Part shown: piece by piece, positions 51,030-59,611 of the stretch
Numbering within the stretch: position 1 is the first letter of the stretch
How the letters are laid out: each line of letters opens with the position of its first letter
Position numbers and translations under genes: made by a program
Notes under the pieces: model-generated
Databases searched by the model: none
What the model was told of the DNA's origin: nothing
Seen by the model: only the letters and a program-made list of their open reading frames with translations
Assembly (NCBI GenBank): GCA_963975885.1
Contig: CAXBIS010000004.1
Location: 62,001 to 126,000 of the forward strand
Direction of reading: 5' to 3'
From: Pseudazoarcus sp963975885
Lineage (GTDB): Bacteria; Pseudomonadota; Gammaproteobacteria; Burkholderiales; Rhodocyclaceae
Length of the DNA stretch: 64,000 nt

Positions 51030-52635
51030 TCCGCTGCACATTCTGCTGGTCGGCGGTCGTCGCTGGCTGGTCGCGACCGCCGCGTTGCTCGCGCTGACCT
51101 GGGTGGCGGGCGTCGCGCTGCTGGCCCTGTCGGGCTGGTTCGTCACCGCCAGTGCGCTGGCCGGGCTGGGTGCGCTGGCCGGCCTGAACATCTTCACCCC
51201 GGCCGCGGGGATCCGCGCGGCGGCCTTGCTGCGCACGGTAGCGCGCTACGGTGAGCGTGTGGTCGGCCACGAGGCGGTGCTGCGCCGCCTGGCCGAACTG
51301 CGCCGCGACGCCTTCGAACGCATCGCCTCGCTGCCCCCGGTCGCGCAGCGCCGGCTGCGAAGCGGCGACTGGCAGACGCGGCTGGTGGCCGATATCGACA
51401 CGCTCGACGCCGTGCCGCTGCGCGTGATTGCGCCGACGCTTGCAGCGCTGGCCTCGACCGGATTCGCGGCCGCGCTGGCCGGCTGGCTGGCGGGCTGGAC
51501 AGCCGCGACGCTGGTGATCGGGGTCGCCGTCGCGGTGCTCTGCGCCGCATTGTTCGCCGGGCGTGCCGGCCGTCGCCGCGGCGAGGCGCTGGTGGCGGGG
51601 CGTGCGCGCGAGCGCATCGCGCTGCTCGATCACGTCGACGGCATGGCCGAACTGGCCGTGTATGGCGGGCTCGATGCAAGTCGCGCGACGCTCGCCGAAC
51701 TCGCGCGTACGCATTCGCACCGCCTCGATGGCCAGAGCGCCGTGGCGGCGCTTGCCGAGCACGCGGTGCAGGCACTCGTCGGGCTGGGCGCGCTGGCGAT
51801 GCTCGCGCTCGCGCTGTCCGCGCATGCTGACGGCAGCATCTCCGGGCCGGTCGCGGTATTGCTGGCGCTGATGGTGCTGGGACTGGGCGAGGCGCTGGCG
51901 AGCCTGCCGGGGGCCGGCTGGCGGCTGGGCGAGAGCCTGGCTGCGGCCGCGCGGCTGGACTTCGGCGGCGCTGCGCTCGCGGACGATCCGCAGCCGCGCG
52001 ACGCTGCGGGGAAAGCGGTCACGGCGCGCGCGCTCGTGGTCGGATTCGATGCGCGGCGCCCGTTGTGGCACGGACTCGATCTCGACCTGGAGCCCGGGGT
52101 GCCCTTGCTCGTGTGCGGGCCCAGTGGCAGTGGCAAGTCCGCGCTGCTCGCCACGCTGGCCGGCGAGTTGGACCCGCTGGCAGGCCAGGTCCGTATCGGC
52201 GATCGGGCCCTGGCCGAATGTGGCGCTTCGGACGTGGCGCTGCTGGCGCAGGACACGGTACTGCTCGATGCCAGCGTGTTCGCCAACCTGCGACTCGCCC
52301 GACCCGTCGTGGACGCGCACGTGGCCTCGCGGCTGCTGCTCGCGCTCGGACTGGACGAGTTCGCCGACGGCGGCACACGCGGCCTGCGCACCCGCGTGGG
52401 CGAGGGCGCCGCGAACCTGTCCGGCGGTCAGGCGCGGCGCGTGCTGCTGGCCTGGCTGCTGCTGCGCGATCCCGCGCTGGCCCTGCTCGACGAGCCGTTT
52501 TCCGAACTGGACGAGGCCGCGCGCGAGCGCGCGACGAGCGCACTCGAGCCGTGGCTCGTGCGCCGCTGCGCGGTCATCGCCACGCACGAGCCGGAATGCT
52601 TTCCGGCGCACTGGCCGCGTATAGAACGTCGCTGA
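51016..52635 (+). CDS. cydC: Thiol/haem ABC exporter subunit CydC
   Basis: Encodes 539 residues from ATG 51016, overlapping cydD by 14 bases. Membrane domain with ALSGWFVTASALAGL and RTVARYGERVVGHEAVLRRL; ATPase with Walker A GPSGSGKSALLATLAGE, signature LSGGQARRVLLAWL and Walker B ALLDEPFSELDEAARE. The last helix region ends HEPECFPAHWPRIERR. The cydABDC order and overlaps support one transcript from the promoter at 46907. Confidence 0.9.
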   Translation: MRRSDPLHILLVGGRRWLVATAALLALTWVAGVALLALSGWFVTASALAGLGALAGLNIFTPAAGIRAAALLRTVARYGERVVGHEAVLRRLAELRRDAFERIASLPPVAQRRLRSGDWQTRLVADIDTLDAVPLRVIAPTLAALASTGFAAALAGWLAGWTAATLVIGVAVAVLCAALFAGRAGRRRGEALVAGRARERIALLDHVDGMAELAVYGGLDASRATLAELARTHSHRLDGQSAVAALAEHAVQALVGLGALAMLALALSAHADGSISGPVAVLLALMVLGLGEALASLPGAGWRLGESLAAAARLDFGGAALADDPQPRDAAGKAVTARALVVGFDARRPLWHGLDLDLEPGVPLLVCGPSGSGKSALLATLAGELDPLAGQVRIGDRALAECGASDVALLAQDTVLLDASVFANLRLARPVVDAHVASRLLLALGLDEFADGGTRGLRTRVGEGAANLSGGQARRVLLAWLLLRDPALALLDEPFSELDEAARERATSALEPWLVRRCAVIATHEPECFPAHWPRIERR

Positions 52636-52648
52636 GCGCGGCGATCCT

Positions 52649-54208
52649 TCAGCCGCCGATGCGCGCGGCCAGCCCGATCGGCGCGTCGCGGAACAGTGCC
52701 GGGTCCATCGTGCGCACTTCGTGCATGCGCGGACGAAAGCCCATCTGCGCGAGTACGTCCCGCTCCACGTCGATGCCGGGCGCGACCTCGGCCAGTTCGA
52801 GGCCGCCGGCCCCGAGACGGAAGACCGCGCGTTCGGTCACGTAGAGCACGCGACGCCCGCTTGCGATGGCCTGTGCCGCGCTGAACGTGATCTGGCCCAC
52901 GTGCTCGATGAATTTGCGCGCGCGACCTTCATGCACGATGGCGAGCCGTCCACCGCCAATGTCCACTTCGAGTCCGCCCGCCGTGAAGGTACCGGCGAAC
53001 ACCACCGTGCGCGCGCTCTGACTGATGTTGATGAACCCGCCGGCGCCGGCCAGGCGGTCACCGAAGCGGCTCACATTGACGTTGCCGACCGCGTCCGCCT
53101 CGGCCATGCCGAGCACCGCCAGATCCAGTCCGCCGCCGTCGTAGAAGTCGAACTGCTGGTTCTGCGCGACGATGGCGTCGGTATTGACCGCCGCGCCGAA
53201 GTCCAGCCCGCCCGCCGGGCGCCCGCCGATCACGCCGGGTTCGGCGGTGAGCGTGACGCGATCGAGCACGCCTTCCTCGTCGGCCACTGTGGCCACGCCC
53301 TCCGGCATGCCGATGCCCAGATTCACGACGCCGCCCGAGGGAAGCTCCAGCGCACAGCGCCGCGCGATGATCTTGCGCACATCGAGCGGCAGCGGCGCCT
53401 CGTTCCCCGACACTGCGCGCTCTGCTCCGGCGAAGTAGGGCGAATAGCCGGTGGCGAAGGTCTGGTGGTGGTTCTCGGGCCGCGCCACGACGACGGCATC
53501 GACCAGGGCCGCCGGTACCACCACGTCGCGGGAATTAAGCGTGCCGGCAGGCACCACGCGCTCGACCTGCGCGATCACGCGGCCGCCGCAGTTGCGCGCA
53601 GCGCTCGCCATCGCCAGGCTGTCGAGCGTGAGCGCCTCGCGCTCCATCGTCAGGTTGCCGCGGGTGTCGGCCGTGGTCGCGCGGATCAGCGCCGCGTGGA
53701 TCGGGAAGCGCTTGTAGAACAGGAATTCCTCGCCGGCCAGCGCGATCAGCGCGACCACATCGTCGGTGCTGCGCGCGTTGATGCGCCCGCCCTCGATGCG
53801 CGGATCGACGAAAGTACCCAGACCGATGCGCGTGATCGCGCCGGGCCGACCGGCCGCGATGTCGCGGTAGAGATGCGAGATCACCCCCTGCGGCAGGTTC
53901 CACGCCTCGATGTTCCCATCCAGTGCGAGCCGCCCGAGCTTTGGCACAAGTCCCCAGTGCCCGCCGATCGCACGCCGCACCAGGCCCGCATGCCCCAGCC
54001 GGTTGAGCCCGCGCTCGCGCCCGTCCCCCTGACCGGCCGCGAACACCAGCCCCAGATCGCGCGGCTCGCCGGTTTCCAGAAAACGACGCTCGAGCGCGAT
54101 CAGCAATTCCTCCGGTACGCCAATGCCGACGAAACCGGACGTACATACCGTGTCGCCGCTGCGGATCAGCGCGACCGCGTCGGCGGAACTCAGACGCTTG
54201 TCTTGCAT
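52649..54208 (-). CDS. Acyl-CoA:carboxylate CoA-transferase (YdiF/propionate type)
   Basis: Encodes 519 residues from ATG 54208. Two fused halves of a family I CoA-transferase: MQDKRLSSADAVALIRSGDT, CTSGFVGIGVPEELLIALER, FVDPRIEGGRINA; the second half has VVNLGIGMPEGVATVADEEG and the catalytic Glu in LTAEPGVIGGRPAGGLDFG. It moves CoA between short acyl-CoAs and carboxylates (acetate, propionate or 3-ketoacids). Convergent with cydC; the ECF operon starts 180 bases upstream in the opposite direction. Confidence 0.9.
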   Translation of the reverse strand: MQDKRLSSADAVALIRSGDTVCTSGFVGIGVPEELLIALERRFLETGEPRDLGLVFAAGQGDGRERGLNRLGHAGLVRRAIGGHWGLVPKLGRLALDGNIEAWNLPQGVISHLYRDIAAGRPGAITRIGLGTFVDPRIEGGRINARSTDDVVALIALAGEEFLFYKRFPIHAALIRATTADTRGNLTMEREALTLDSLAMASAARNCGGRVIAQVERVVPAGTLNSRDVVVPAALVDAVVVARPENHHQTFATGYSPYFAGAERAVSGNEAPLPLDVRKIIARRCALELPSGGVVNLGIGMPEGVATVADEEGVLDRVTLTAEPGVIGGRPAGGLDFGAAVNTDAIVAQNQQFDFYDGGGLDLAVLGMAEADAVGNVNVSRFGDRLAGAGGFINISQSARTVVFAGTFTAGGLEVDIGGGRLAIVHEGRARKFIEHVGQITFSAAQAIASGRRVLYVTERAVFRLGAGGLELAEVAPGIDVERDVLAQMGFRPRMHEVRTMDPALFRDAPIGLAARIGG

Positions 54209-54298
54209 GGGCGGAAGGTCCGTGGCGATGTCGCGGCCAGTATAGCGGTGCGCCCGGCGCGCGCGTGGCCGCCCGCGGCGCGGCGTCGCGAAATTGCT

Positions 54299-54325
54299 GG
54301 AACCCTCCGAGGGGCCGCTGCGTCC
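54299..54325 (+). promoter_or_regulatory. ECF-type sigma promoter of the cupin/methyltransferase/sigma operon
   Basis: GGAACC (54299-54304), exactly 16 bases, CGTCC (54321-54325). GGAAC at -35 and CGTC at -10 with 16-bp spacing is the classic ECF promoter shape. It is 62 bases upstream of the cupin start, the first gene of an operon that itself encodes an ECF sigma factor, so autoregulation is likely. Confidence 0.65.
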
Positions 54326-54387
54326 TTGGCGCCATGGTCGGGGTATCCGATTGCCGGATGCCCGGCCGCGACAGAGGAGGAGAGAAA

Positions 54388-54882
54388 ATGAACGCAAATG
54401 CACTCAACAATCTGCGCGTGCGTGCGATGACGCCGTGTCTGGCCTGTGCGCTGTTGGTGATGCCAGCAGCGGCGGTGGCGGCGGGAGAGGACCACACCCT
54501 GTTGTCCGCCGACGAGATCCAATGGTCGCCGGGTCCGGCGTCGATTCCCGCGGGCGCCGAGGCGGTGGTGCTGCACGGCAAGCCGGGCGAGGAGGGCATC
54601 TTCGCGTTGCGGCTGAAGCTGCCCGCGGGCTATCACCTGCCACCGCACTATCACCCGCGGCCGGAGATCGTCACGGTAATCTCGGGGAATTTCCGCATCG
54701 GCATGGGTGAGGTCGCCGACCGCAGCAAGGTCGAATCGCTCGGGCCGGGGAGCTTCTTCGCCTTTCCACCGGGTATGGCGCATTACGCCTACACCGATGA
54801 GGAAACGGTGATCCAGCTCAACAGCACCGGCCCGTGGGGCCTGCAATACGTCAATGCCAAGGACGATCCGCGCAACAAGTGA
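54388..54882 (+). CDS. Secreted cupin-domain protein
   Basis: Encodes 164 residues (ATG 54388; GGAGGAG upstream). Signal peptide (ALLVMPAAAVAA) then one cupin: GYHLPPHYHPRPEIVTVISG (metal site with two His and Glu), FAFPPGMAHYAYTDEETVI (second motif His), and YVNAKDDPRNK at the end. Periplasmic cupin of unknown substrate, perhaps sensor or stress enzyme. First gene after the ECF-type promoter. Confidence 0.8.
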   Translation: MNANALNNLRVRAMTPCLACALLVMPAAAVAAGEDHTLLSADEIQWSPGPASIPAGAEAVVLHGKPGEEGIFALRLKLPAGYHLPPHYHPRPEIVTVISGNFRIGMGEVADRSKVESLGPGSFFAFPPGMAHYAYTDEETVIQLNSTGPWGLQYVNAKDDPRNK

Positions 54883-54960
54883 GCCCGCGCGCAACACGTC
54901 GTCGGCCCGGCGGGCGCCGTGTCGCCCGCCAACTATCCTGCATTGAGGAGGAAGCATCTC

Positions 54961-55746
54961 ATGAGCACGACCACACAGAGCGTCGATTTCGATCCGCGGG
55001 ATCTGGAAGTCAAGGTGAAGGCCATGTATCGCGATGTGGCCGAACATCCCGACGGAGAATTTCATTTCGAGATGGGGCGAGCGTTGGCCGAGCGGCTCGG
55101 CTATGCGCCGGCCGAACTCGATGCGGTCCCGCAGGAGGCGATCGCATCGTTCGCCGGTGTCGGCCACTACTTTCATCTCGCAGATCTGCAGCCTGGAGAG
55201 TGCGTGGTGGATCTGGGCAGCGGTTCGGGCATGGACAGCTTCATCGCCGCAAACCGCGTCGGGCCGAACGGACGCGTGATCGGCATCGACATGACCGACG
55301 AGCAACTGGCCAAGGCCGAGCGGCTGGCTCGTCAGGGCGCGTTCGCACAGGTCGAGTTCCGCAAGGGCTATATCGAGGATGTGGACCTCGCCGACGGGAT
55401 TGCCGATGCGGTGATCTCCAACGGGGTGATCAACCTGTCGGCTGACAAGGCGCGGGTCTTCGAAACTGCAGCGCGGCTGTTGCGGCGCGGCGGGCGGCTG
55501 GCGATTTCCGACATCGTCACCGAGGATCCGTTGCCTGACGGGGTGGTCGGCAACGCCGACCTGTGGGCCGCGTGCATCGGCGGGGCGGCGCAGCAGGACC
55601 GCTACCGGGCGCTGATCGAGGCTGCCGGTCTGCGGGTGGTGCGCATCGAGCCCAACACGGCCTATCGTTTTCTGTCGGAGAACGCGCAGGCCGCCTGCGG
55701 AAAATTCGGCGTGCGCAGTGTATCGCTGCTCGCCGTGAAGGATTAG
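54961..55746 (+). CDS. ArsM-like SAM methyltransferase 1
   Basis: Encodes 261 residues. N-terminal segment HFEMGRALAERLGYAPAELD, SAM site VVDLGSGSGMDSFIAANRVG, then ISNGVINLSADKARVFETAA, LAISDIVTEDPLP and LWAACIGGAAQQDRYRALIE. The overall pattern follows arsenite methyltransferase ArsM, but the Cys in its NCVINL motif is Gly here and the first ArsM Cys position is His (GVGHYF); only the C(I/V)xGA Cys is kept. So arsenite is not an assured substrate. GAGGAGG precedes ATG 54961. Confidence 0.75.
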   Translation: MSTTTQSVDFDPRDLEVKVKAMYRDVAEHPDGEFHFEMGRALAERLGYAPAELDAVPQEAIASFAGVGHYFHLADLQPGECVVDLGSGSGMDSFIAANRVGPNGRVIGIDMTDEQLAKAERLARQGAFAQVEFRKGYIEDVDLADGIADAVISNGVINLSADKARVFETAARLLRRGGRLAISDIVTEDPLPDGVVGNADLWAACIGGAAQQDRYRALIEAAGLRVVRIEPNTAYRFLSENAQAACGKFGVRSVSLLAVKD

Positions 55747-55773
55747 CGCAAAGGGCGGATCCGGGGGCGATCG

Positions 55774-56418
55774 ATGATCGAGGGACGAGCCGAGGCACCG
55801 CGTGAGCGGCGCGCTGGCGCAAGCGATGAGGTGCGCAGGCGATTCTTTGAGGCCGACGTCGAACGCCTCATGGATCGCCTGTTCGGCACGGCGCTGCGGC
55901 TGACGCGCAATCGCGCCGATGCCGAGGACATCGTCGCCGAGACGCTGGCGCAGGCCTGGAGGCGCATCGGCACCATGCGCGACAGGCAGTGCTTCGAGAA
56001 GTGGGTGTTCCGCATCCTGATCAATACCTTCATCAGCGACTACCGTCACCGGCGCGCCCAGCCCGCGCAGGACGCGCTCGACAGTGACGACGAACTGGAC
56101 CGCTTCTCGCTTTACGAACAGGTGCATCAGCCATTTCTGCTGTGGTGGGGTGATCCCGAACGGCAGTTGCTCGACAAGTTCCTGCGCGAGGACATCGACC
56201 ACGCGCTCGATGCGCTGCCCGAGGCTTACCGGGTGGTCGTGGTGATGGTCGAAGTGCTCGGGTTCAGCTATGCGGAGACGGCCGGGACGCTGCAGGTTCC
56301 GGTCGGAACGGTGCGTTCGCGGCTCAATCGCGGGCGTGCCCTGTTGCAGCACGCACTGTGGCGTCAGGCGAGGCAGCTCGGCATCCATGGTGCACACGCG
56401 CGAGGCGAGTCGAGATGA
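55774..56418 (+). CDS. ECF RNA polymerase sigma factor
   Basis: Encodes 214 residues. Region 2 (FFEADVERLMDRLFGTALRL, RADAEDIVAETLAQAWRRI, FEKWVFRILINTFISDYRHR) and region 4 (EDIDHALDALPEAYRVVVVM, VEVLGFSYAETAGTLQVPVG, TVRSRLNRGRALLQHAL) are complete; regions 1.1/3 are absent, as in ECF factors. Its stop overlaps the anti-sigma start by ATGA (56415-56418). Expected to transcribe its own operon from the GGAACC-N16-CGTC promoter. Confidence 0.92.
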   Translation: MIEGRAEAPRERRAGASDEVRRRFFEADVERLMDRLFGTALRLTRNRADAEDIVAETLAQAWRRIGTMRDRQCFEKWVFRILINTFISDYRHRRAQPAQDALDSDDELDRFSLYEQVHQPFLLWWGDPERQLLDKFLREDIDHALDALPEAYRVVVVMVEVLGFSYAETAGTLQVPVGTVRSRLNRGRALLQHALWRQARQLGIHGAHARGESR

Positions 56419-56648
56419 CCGAAGACATTCGATGCGAGGAAGTGATCGAGCGACTGCTCGAATTCCTCGATGACGAGATCGACAGCGTCACCGAGCAGCG
56501 CATCAGCGAGCACCTTGCGCACTGCCGGGCGTGCTTCTCGCGTGCGGAGTTCGAGCGCCGGTTGCGCGCGCGCATCGCAGAAAGCGGCGACGTGCAGGCA
56601 CCGGAGTCGCTGCGACGACGTATCCGCTCGTTGCTTGACCGCTACTGA
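56415..56648 (+). CDS. Zinc-binding anti-sigma factor (RsrA/ZAS type)
   Basis: Encodes 77 residues. The ZAS pattern is present: Cys7 (IRCEEVIERLLEFLDDEID), then HLAHCRACFSRAEFERRL with His-x3-Cys-x2-Cys. Such proteins hold ECF factors inactive and release them when thiols oxidise or metals displace zinc. The cognate sigma lies immediately upstream. Small size and cytosolic nature point to a soluble, redox- or metal-sensing anti-sigma. Confidence 0.85.
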   Translation: MTEDIRCEEVIERLLEFLDDEIDSVTEQRISEHLAHCRACFSRAEFERRLRARIAESGDVQAPESLRRRIRSLLDRY

Positions 56649-56673
56649 ATCGCGATCGTCAGAGGAGGGGGAG

Positions 56674-57930
56674 ATGGTTGCCATTCTGGGCTTTACCAAG
56701 CCGCGCATCACCGCCGCGGTGCAGGGCATGTATTCGCTCGTCGCGGCGGACCCCAAGGGCTTGTTCCACTTCCCGGTGGGCCGCCCGATCGCGCTCGCGC
56801 TCGGCTACGACCCGGCATCGCTCGACCACGTACCCGACGCGGTCGTGGATCGCTTCGCCGGGGTCGGCTGCCCCTTTCGCGCCGACGCGATCCGGCGCGG
56901 CGACACGGTGCTGGACCTCGGATGCGGCGCCGGGACCGATTCGCTGCTTGCCTGTGAGCACGTCGGCCCCGACGGCCGCGTTCTTGCCCTCGATCTGACG
57001 CCGGACATGCTGCATGCGCTTGACGCGGCTGCGCGCGAGGCCGGTGCCGAAAACCTCACGACCATCGAAGCGGACGCCGAGCACATCCCCTTGCCCGACC
57101 ATTCGGTGGATGTCGTCACCAGCAACGGTGCGCTCAACCTCGTGCCCGACAAGCGACGTGCCGTGGCCGAGATGTTCCGCGTGCTGCGGCCCGATGGGCG
57201 CGCGCAGGTGGCCGACATCGTCATCTCGCGACCGGTGCCGCTGGGCGGGCGCAGCGATCCCGCGTTGTGGGCCGAGTGCGTGGTCGGAGCCGCGATCGAC
57301 GAGGACTATCTGGAACTGTTCCGCGAGACCGGTTTCCGCGACATCGAGGTGCTGCGCGAGTTCGACTACTTCGGACACAGCCCTAGCGCTGAGACGCGAC
57401 GCATCGCGCAGACCCTGGGCGGGCGCTCGGTCGAGATCGCGATGCGCCGACCGGCTCGCCCCGAAACCGTTCCCGCCACGTCCGCGTTGCTGCGTCGCCT
57501 GCATCCGAAGCGCCTGTCACGCATCGGCAGCCGCGGCCTGTGGGGTGCGGTCGCCGCAACCGCGTCGTTGCTGGCCTGCTACGGCACGCTGGCGATCGTC
57601 GCCTTGCTGTCGCTGTTCGGCATACGCCTGACGATAGACGAAAGCCTGTGGGCTTTCGCGATCGCCGCCCCAGCACTGCTCGCCGCCGCGGCGACGGCGA
57701 TCAACCTGCGTCGCCACCGCAACCCGTGGCCGCTCACCTTGGCTGCGCTGGCCAACGCGCTGATTGCCTATGCGCTGTTCGTCGACTATCACGCGGCGAT
57801 CGAAGGCGCCGGCTTCCTCGCGCTGGCCGCCGCCATCGCGCTCGACATCCGCGCCGTGTACCTGGCCGAGTGCGTGCCGCGCCCGCGACCGTCCACCCGG
57901 CAGCCACCGGCCCGGTTGCGTGACGGATAG
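56674..57930 (+). CDS. ArsM-like methyltransferase 2 fused to a C-terminal membrane domain
   Basis: Encodes 418 residues. Residues 1-265 are a paralogue of methyltransferase 1 (HFPVGRPIALALGYDPASLD, SAM site TVLDLGCGAGTDSLLACEHV, SNGALNLVPDKRRAVAEMFR, LWAECVVGAAIDEDYLELFR). It keeps Cys in GVGCPF and ECVVGA but has Gly in place of the NCVINL Cys. Residues about 285-405 form four helices (LWGAVAATASLLACYGTLAI, AIAAPALLAAAATAINLRRH, LALAAAIALDIRAVYLAECV), faintly like MerC-type membrane segments. A methylated volatile or membrane-exported product is possible but unproven. Last gene of the ECF operon. Confidence 0.75.
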   Translation: MVAILGFTKPRITAAVQGMYSLVAADPKGLFHFPVGRPIALALGYDPASLDHVPDAVVDRFAGVGCPFRADAIRRGDTVLDLGCGAGTDSLLACEHVGPDGRVLALDLTPDMLHALDAAAREAGAENLTTIEADAEHIPLPDHSVDVVTSNGALNLVPDKRRAVAEMFRVLRPDGRAQVADIVISRPVPLGGRSDPALWAECVVGAAIDEDYLELFRETGFRDIEVLREFDYFGHSPSAETRRIAQTLGGRSVEIAMRRPARPETVPATSALLRRLHPKRLSRIGSRGLWGAVAATASLLACYGTLAIVALLSLFGIRLTIDESLWAFAIAAPALLAAAATAINLRRHRNPWPLTLAALANALIAYALFVDYHAAIEGAGFLALAAAIALDIRAVYLAECVPRPRPSTRQPPARLRDG

Positions 57931-57958
57931 GTCGGTCGTGGTTCGGCGCATCTGTTGT

Positions 57959-57987
57959 TTGACACCCAGGCAGCAAGCGGATATAGT
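57959..57987 (+). promoter_or_regulatory. Promoter of tRNA-fMet
   Basis: TTGACA (exact consensus, 57959-57964), 17-base spacer, TATAGT (57982-57987); the tRNA begins 13 bases further on. Confidence 0.85.
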
Positions 57988-58000
57988 TTCGTTCTCCAGA

Positions 58001-58077
<77 letters not shown>

Positions 58078-58091
58078 GACAAAAGCATTGA

Positions 58092-58123
58092 AAGCCAATC
58101 ACTTGACGGTGGTTGGCTTTTTT
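58092..58123 (+). terminator. Intrinsic terminator of tRNA-fMet
   Basis: AAGCCAATCAC-TTGAC-GGTGGTTGGCTT: stem of about 11 bp with one G-T pair, followed by TTTTTT. Placed 15 bases after the tRNA. Confidence 0.85.
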
Positions 58124-58141
58124 GCGTTCACGGGCCGATTT

Positions 58142-58168
58142 CCAGTCGGCCCAGCCCAGTCGGCCCAG
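58142..58168 (+). repeat. 13-bp tandem repeat
   Basis: CCAGTCGGCCCAG occurs twice, separated by one C. Within the 58124-58419 intergenic stretch, which otherwise shows nothing I can identify apart from a lone TTGACA at 58314. Confidence 0.5.
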
Positions 58169-58419
58169 CGTTAGCCCCATTCGTGGCCTAACCGGCATGA
58201 GTTGCGCCGGTTTTCCCCGACGTTCCTTGATCTGAATCGCATCGTTGTGACGAACTCGGTGGGATTGCGCGCGCTTGCGGCTGTCGGCGGGTTGAGGATT
58301 ACCGCAGCTTGACTTGACATACCAGTTCGCGAGACTGTGACAAATCTTTTCCTGGGATGCGTTCCCCTTCGCTGGTTACGTGGCTGCTGGGTTGCAGTCA
58401 CCGTTTAACGGGAGGTGCC

Positions 58420-59580
58420 ATGTCCGTGGAGTCGAAGCAAGAGATTCAGGATGGAAACGAGAACGGCGCGCGGAGTCGCCGATCAGCGCTCAAGGCATTG
58501 TGTCTCGGGGCAGGGGCGACGGCGCTGAGCGGGGTGGCGGCGCCGTACATCCGGGATGCGCAGGCGGCCGCGGGCAAGACGCTCAAGATCCAGTCGTTGT
58601 GGACCGAGGAGACGATCGGCTACCGGACGTTCAGGAACTGGTGCGAGCGCGTCAGGGAACTGACTTCGGGTGAGGTCACGCTGTTGCCGTTTCCAGGCGG
58701 CACCATCGCCGAAATCTTCGACATGATGGATGCGACCTCGGCGGGTGTGCTCGACGGCATGCACTGGGTTCCGCACTATTCGGCGATTACCGGCGCGATG
58801 CCGGCGGGCGCATTCCTGACGTCGTTCCCAATGGGGCTGCCGCATCCGCATCAGTGGGACATGTTGTTCGACAGCTACGGAGGCTCGGAACTCGCGCGCG
58901 AACTGTACGCACGTCATGGCCTGCATTTCGTGGGCCATGTCCATCACGATACCAATCTGATCCACTCGAACAAGCCCATTCGTTCACTCGACGATTTCAA
59001 GGGGCTGAAGCTGCGCATGCCCGGCGGTCTGATTGCCGACTGCTTCAAGGCGATTGGCGCACGGACGGTTGCACTGGCCGGTTCGGAAGTTCGTCCGGCG
59101 CTCAAGACCGGCGCCATCGATGCGGCCGATTTCACAGGGCCGGCAATGAATTATGACCTCGGCTTCGCCGATGTCAGCAAGTACATCATCATGGGCCCGA
59201 CATCGACGCCCTGTCTGCATCAGCCGGTCGACCTGACCGTGGTGGTGTTCAACCAGACGGTCTGGAACGGACTGTCCAAACCGGTGCGCGGTCTTCTGAC
59301 GGAACTCGTTCGGGCGTTTTCCTACGAGCATTACACCGCGCACCAGAAGGCCAACGTCGGGGCCTGGGCGAAGTTCGCCGCGGCCGGTGTCGAGGTCACC
59401 CGGCTGTCGGAAGACGACGTGGCCCGTTTCAGGAAGATCGCGCTTCCGCTGTGGTTCGAGTGGGCGAATCGGGATCGTGACTCGGCGCGGCTGTTCAAGC
59501 TGCATCTGGACGTGATGATGAATCCGGATGTCGCCTACATCAGTCCGGACGACATCAAGGGTCATGACCTGAAGTCGTGA
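58420..59580 (+). CDS. TRAP-type solute-binding protein beside sensor kinase
   Basis: Encodes 386 residues; GGAGGT at 58411 sets ATG 58420. Tat-like signal (RSRRSALKALCLGAGATALS) then a DctP fold: FRNWCERVRELTSGEVTLLP, FDMMDATSAGVLDGMHWVPH, LDDFKGLKLRMPGGLIADCF (ligand Arg) and DAADFTGPAMNYDLGFADVS. It is related to, but clearly different from, the receptor at 7957. No DctQ/DctM genes are present. The hybrid kinase starts 31 bases downstream, so the protein may be the periplasmic receptor for that kinase rather than for transport. Confidence 0.85.
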   Translation: MSVESKQEIQDGNENGARSRRSALKALCLGAGATALSGVAAPYIRDAQAAAGKTLKIQSLWTEETIGYRTFRNWCERVRELTSGEVTLLPFPGGTIAEIFDMMDATSAGVLDGMHWVPHYSAITGAMPAGAFLTSFPMGLPHPHQWDMLFDSYGGSELARELYARHGLHFVGHVHHDTNLIHSNKPIRSLDDFKGLKLRMPGGLIADCFKAIGARTVALAGSEVRPALKTGAIDAADFTGPAMNYDLGFADVSKYIIMGPTSTPCLHQPVDLTVVVFNQTVWNGLSKPVRGLLTELVRAFSYEHYTAHQKANVGAWAKFAAAGVEVTRLSEDDVARFRKIALPLWFEWANRDRDSARLFKLHLDVMMNPDVAYISPDDIKGHDLKS

Positions 59581-59611
59581 TGCGAAGCGCGCATCGCCCG
59601 GAGTCGCCGAC

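Noticed and set aside
54961..57930. Naming the two methyltransferases arsM
   Set aside because: The conserved arsenite-binding Cys in NCVINL is Gly in both; substrate cannot be assumed.
58142..58168. Tandem repeat near tRNA-fMet as an attachment site
   Set aside because: It does not copy the tRNA 3' end and no integrase or mobile genes are nearby.
58314..58319. TTGACA as the promoter of the receptor gene at 58420
   Set aside because: No acceptable -10 at 16-18 bases.
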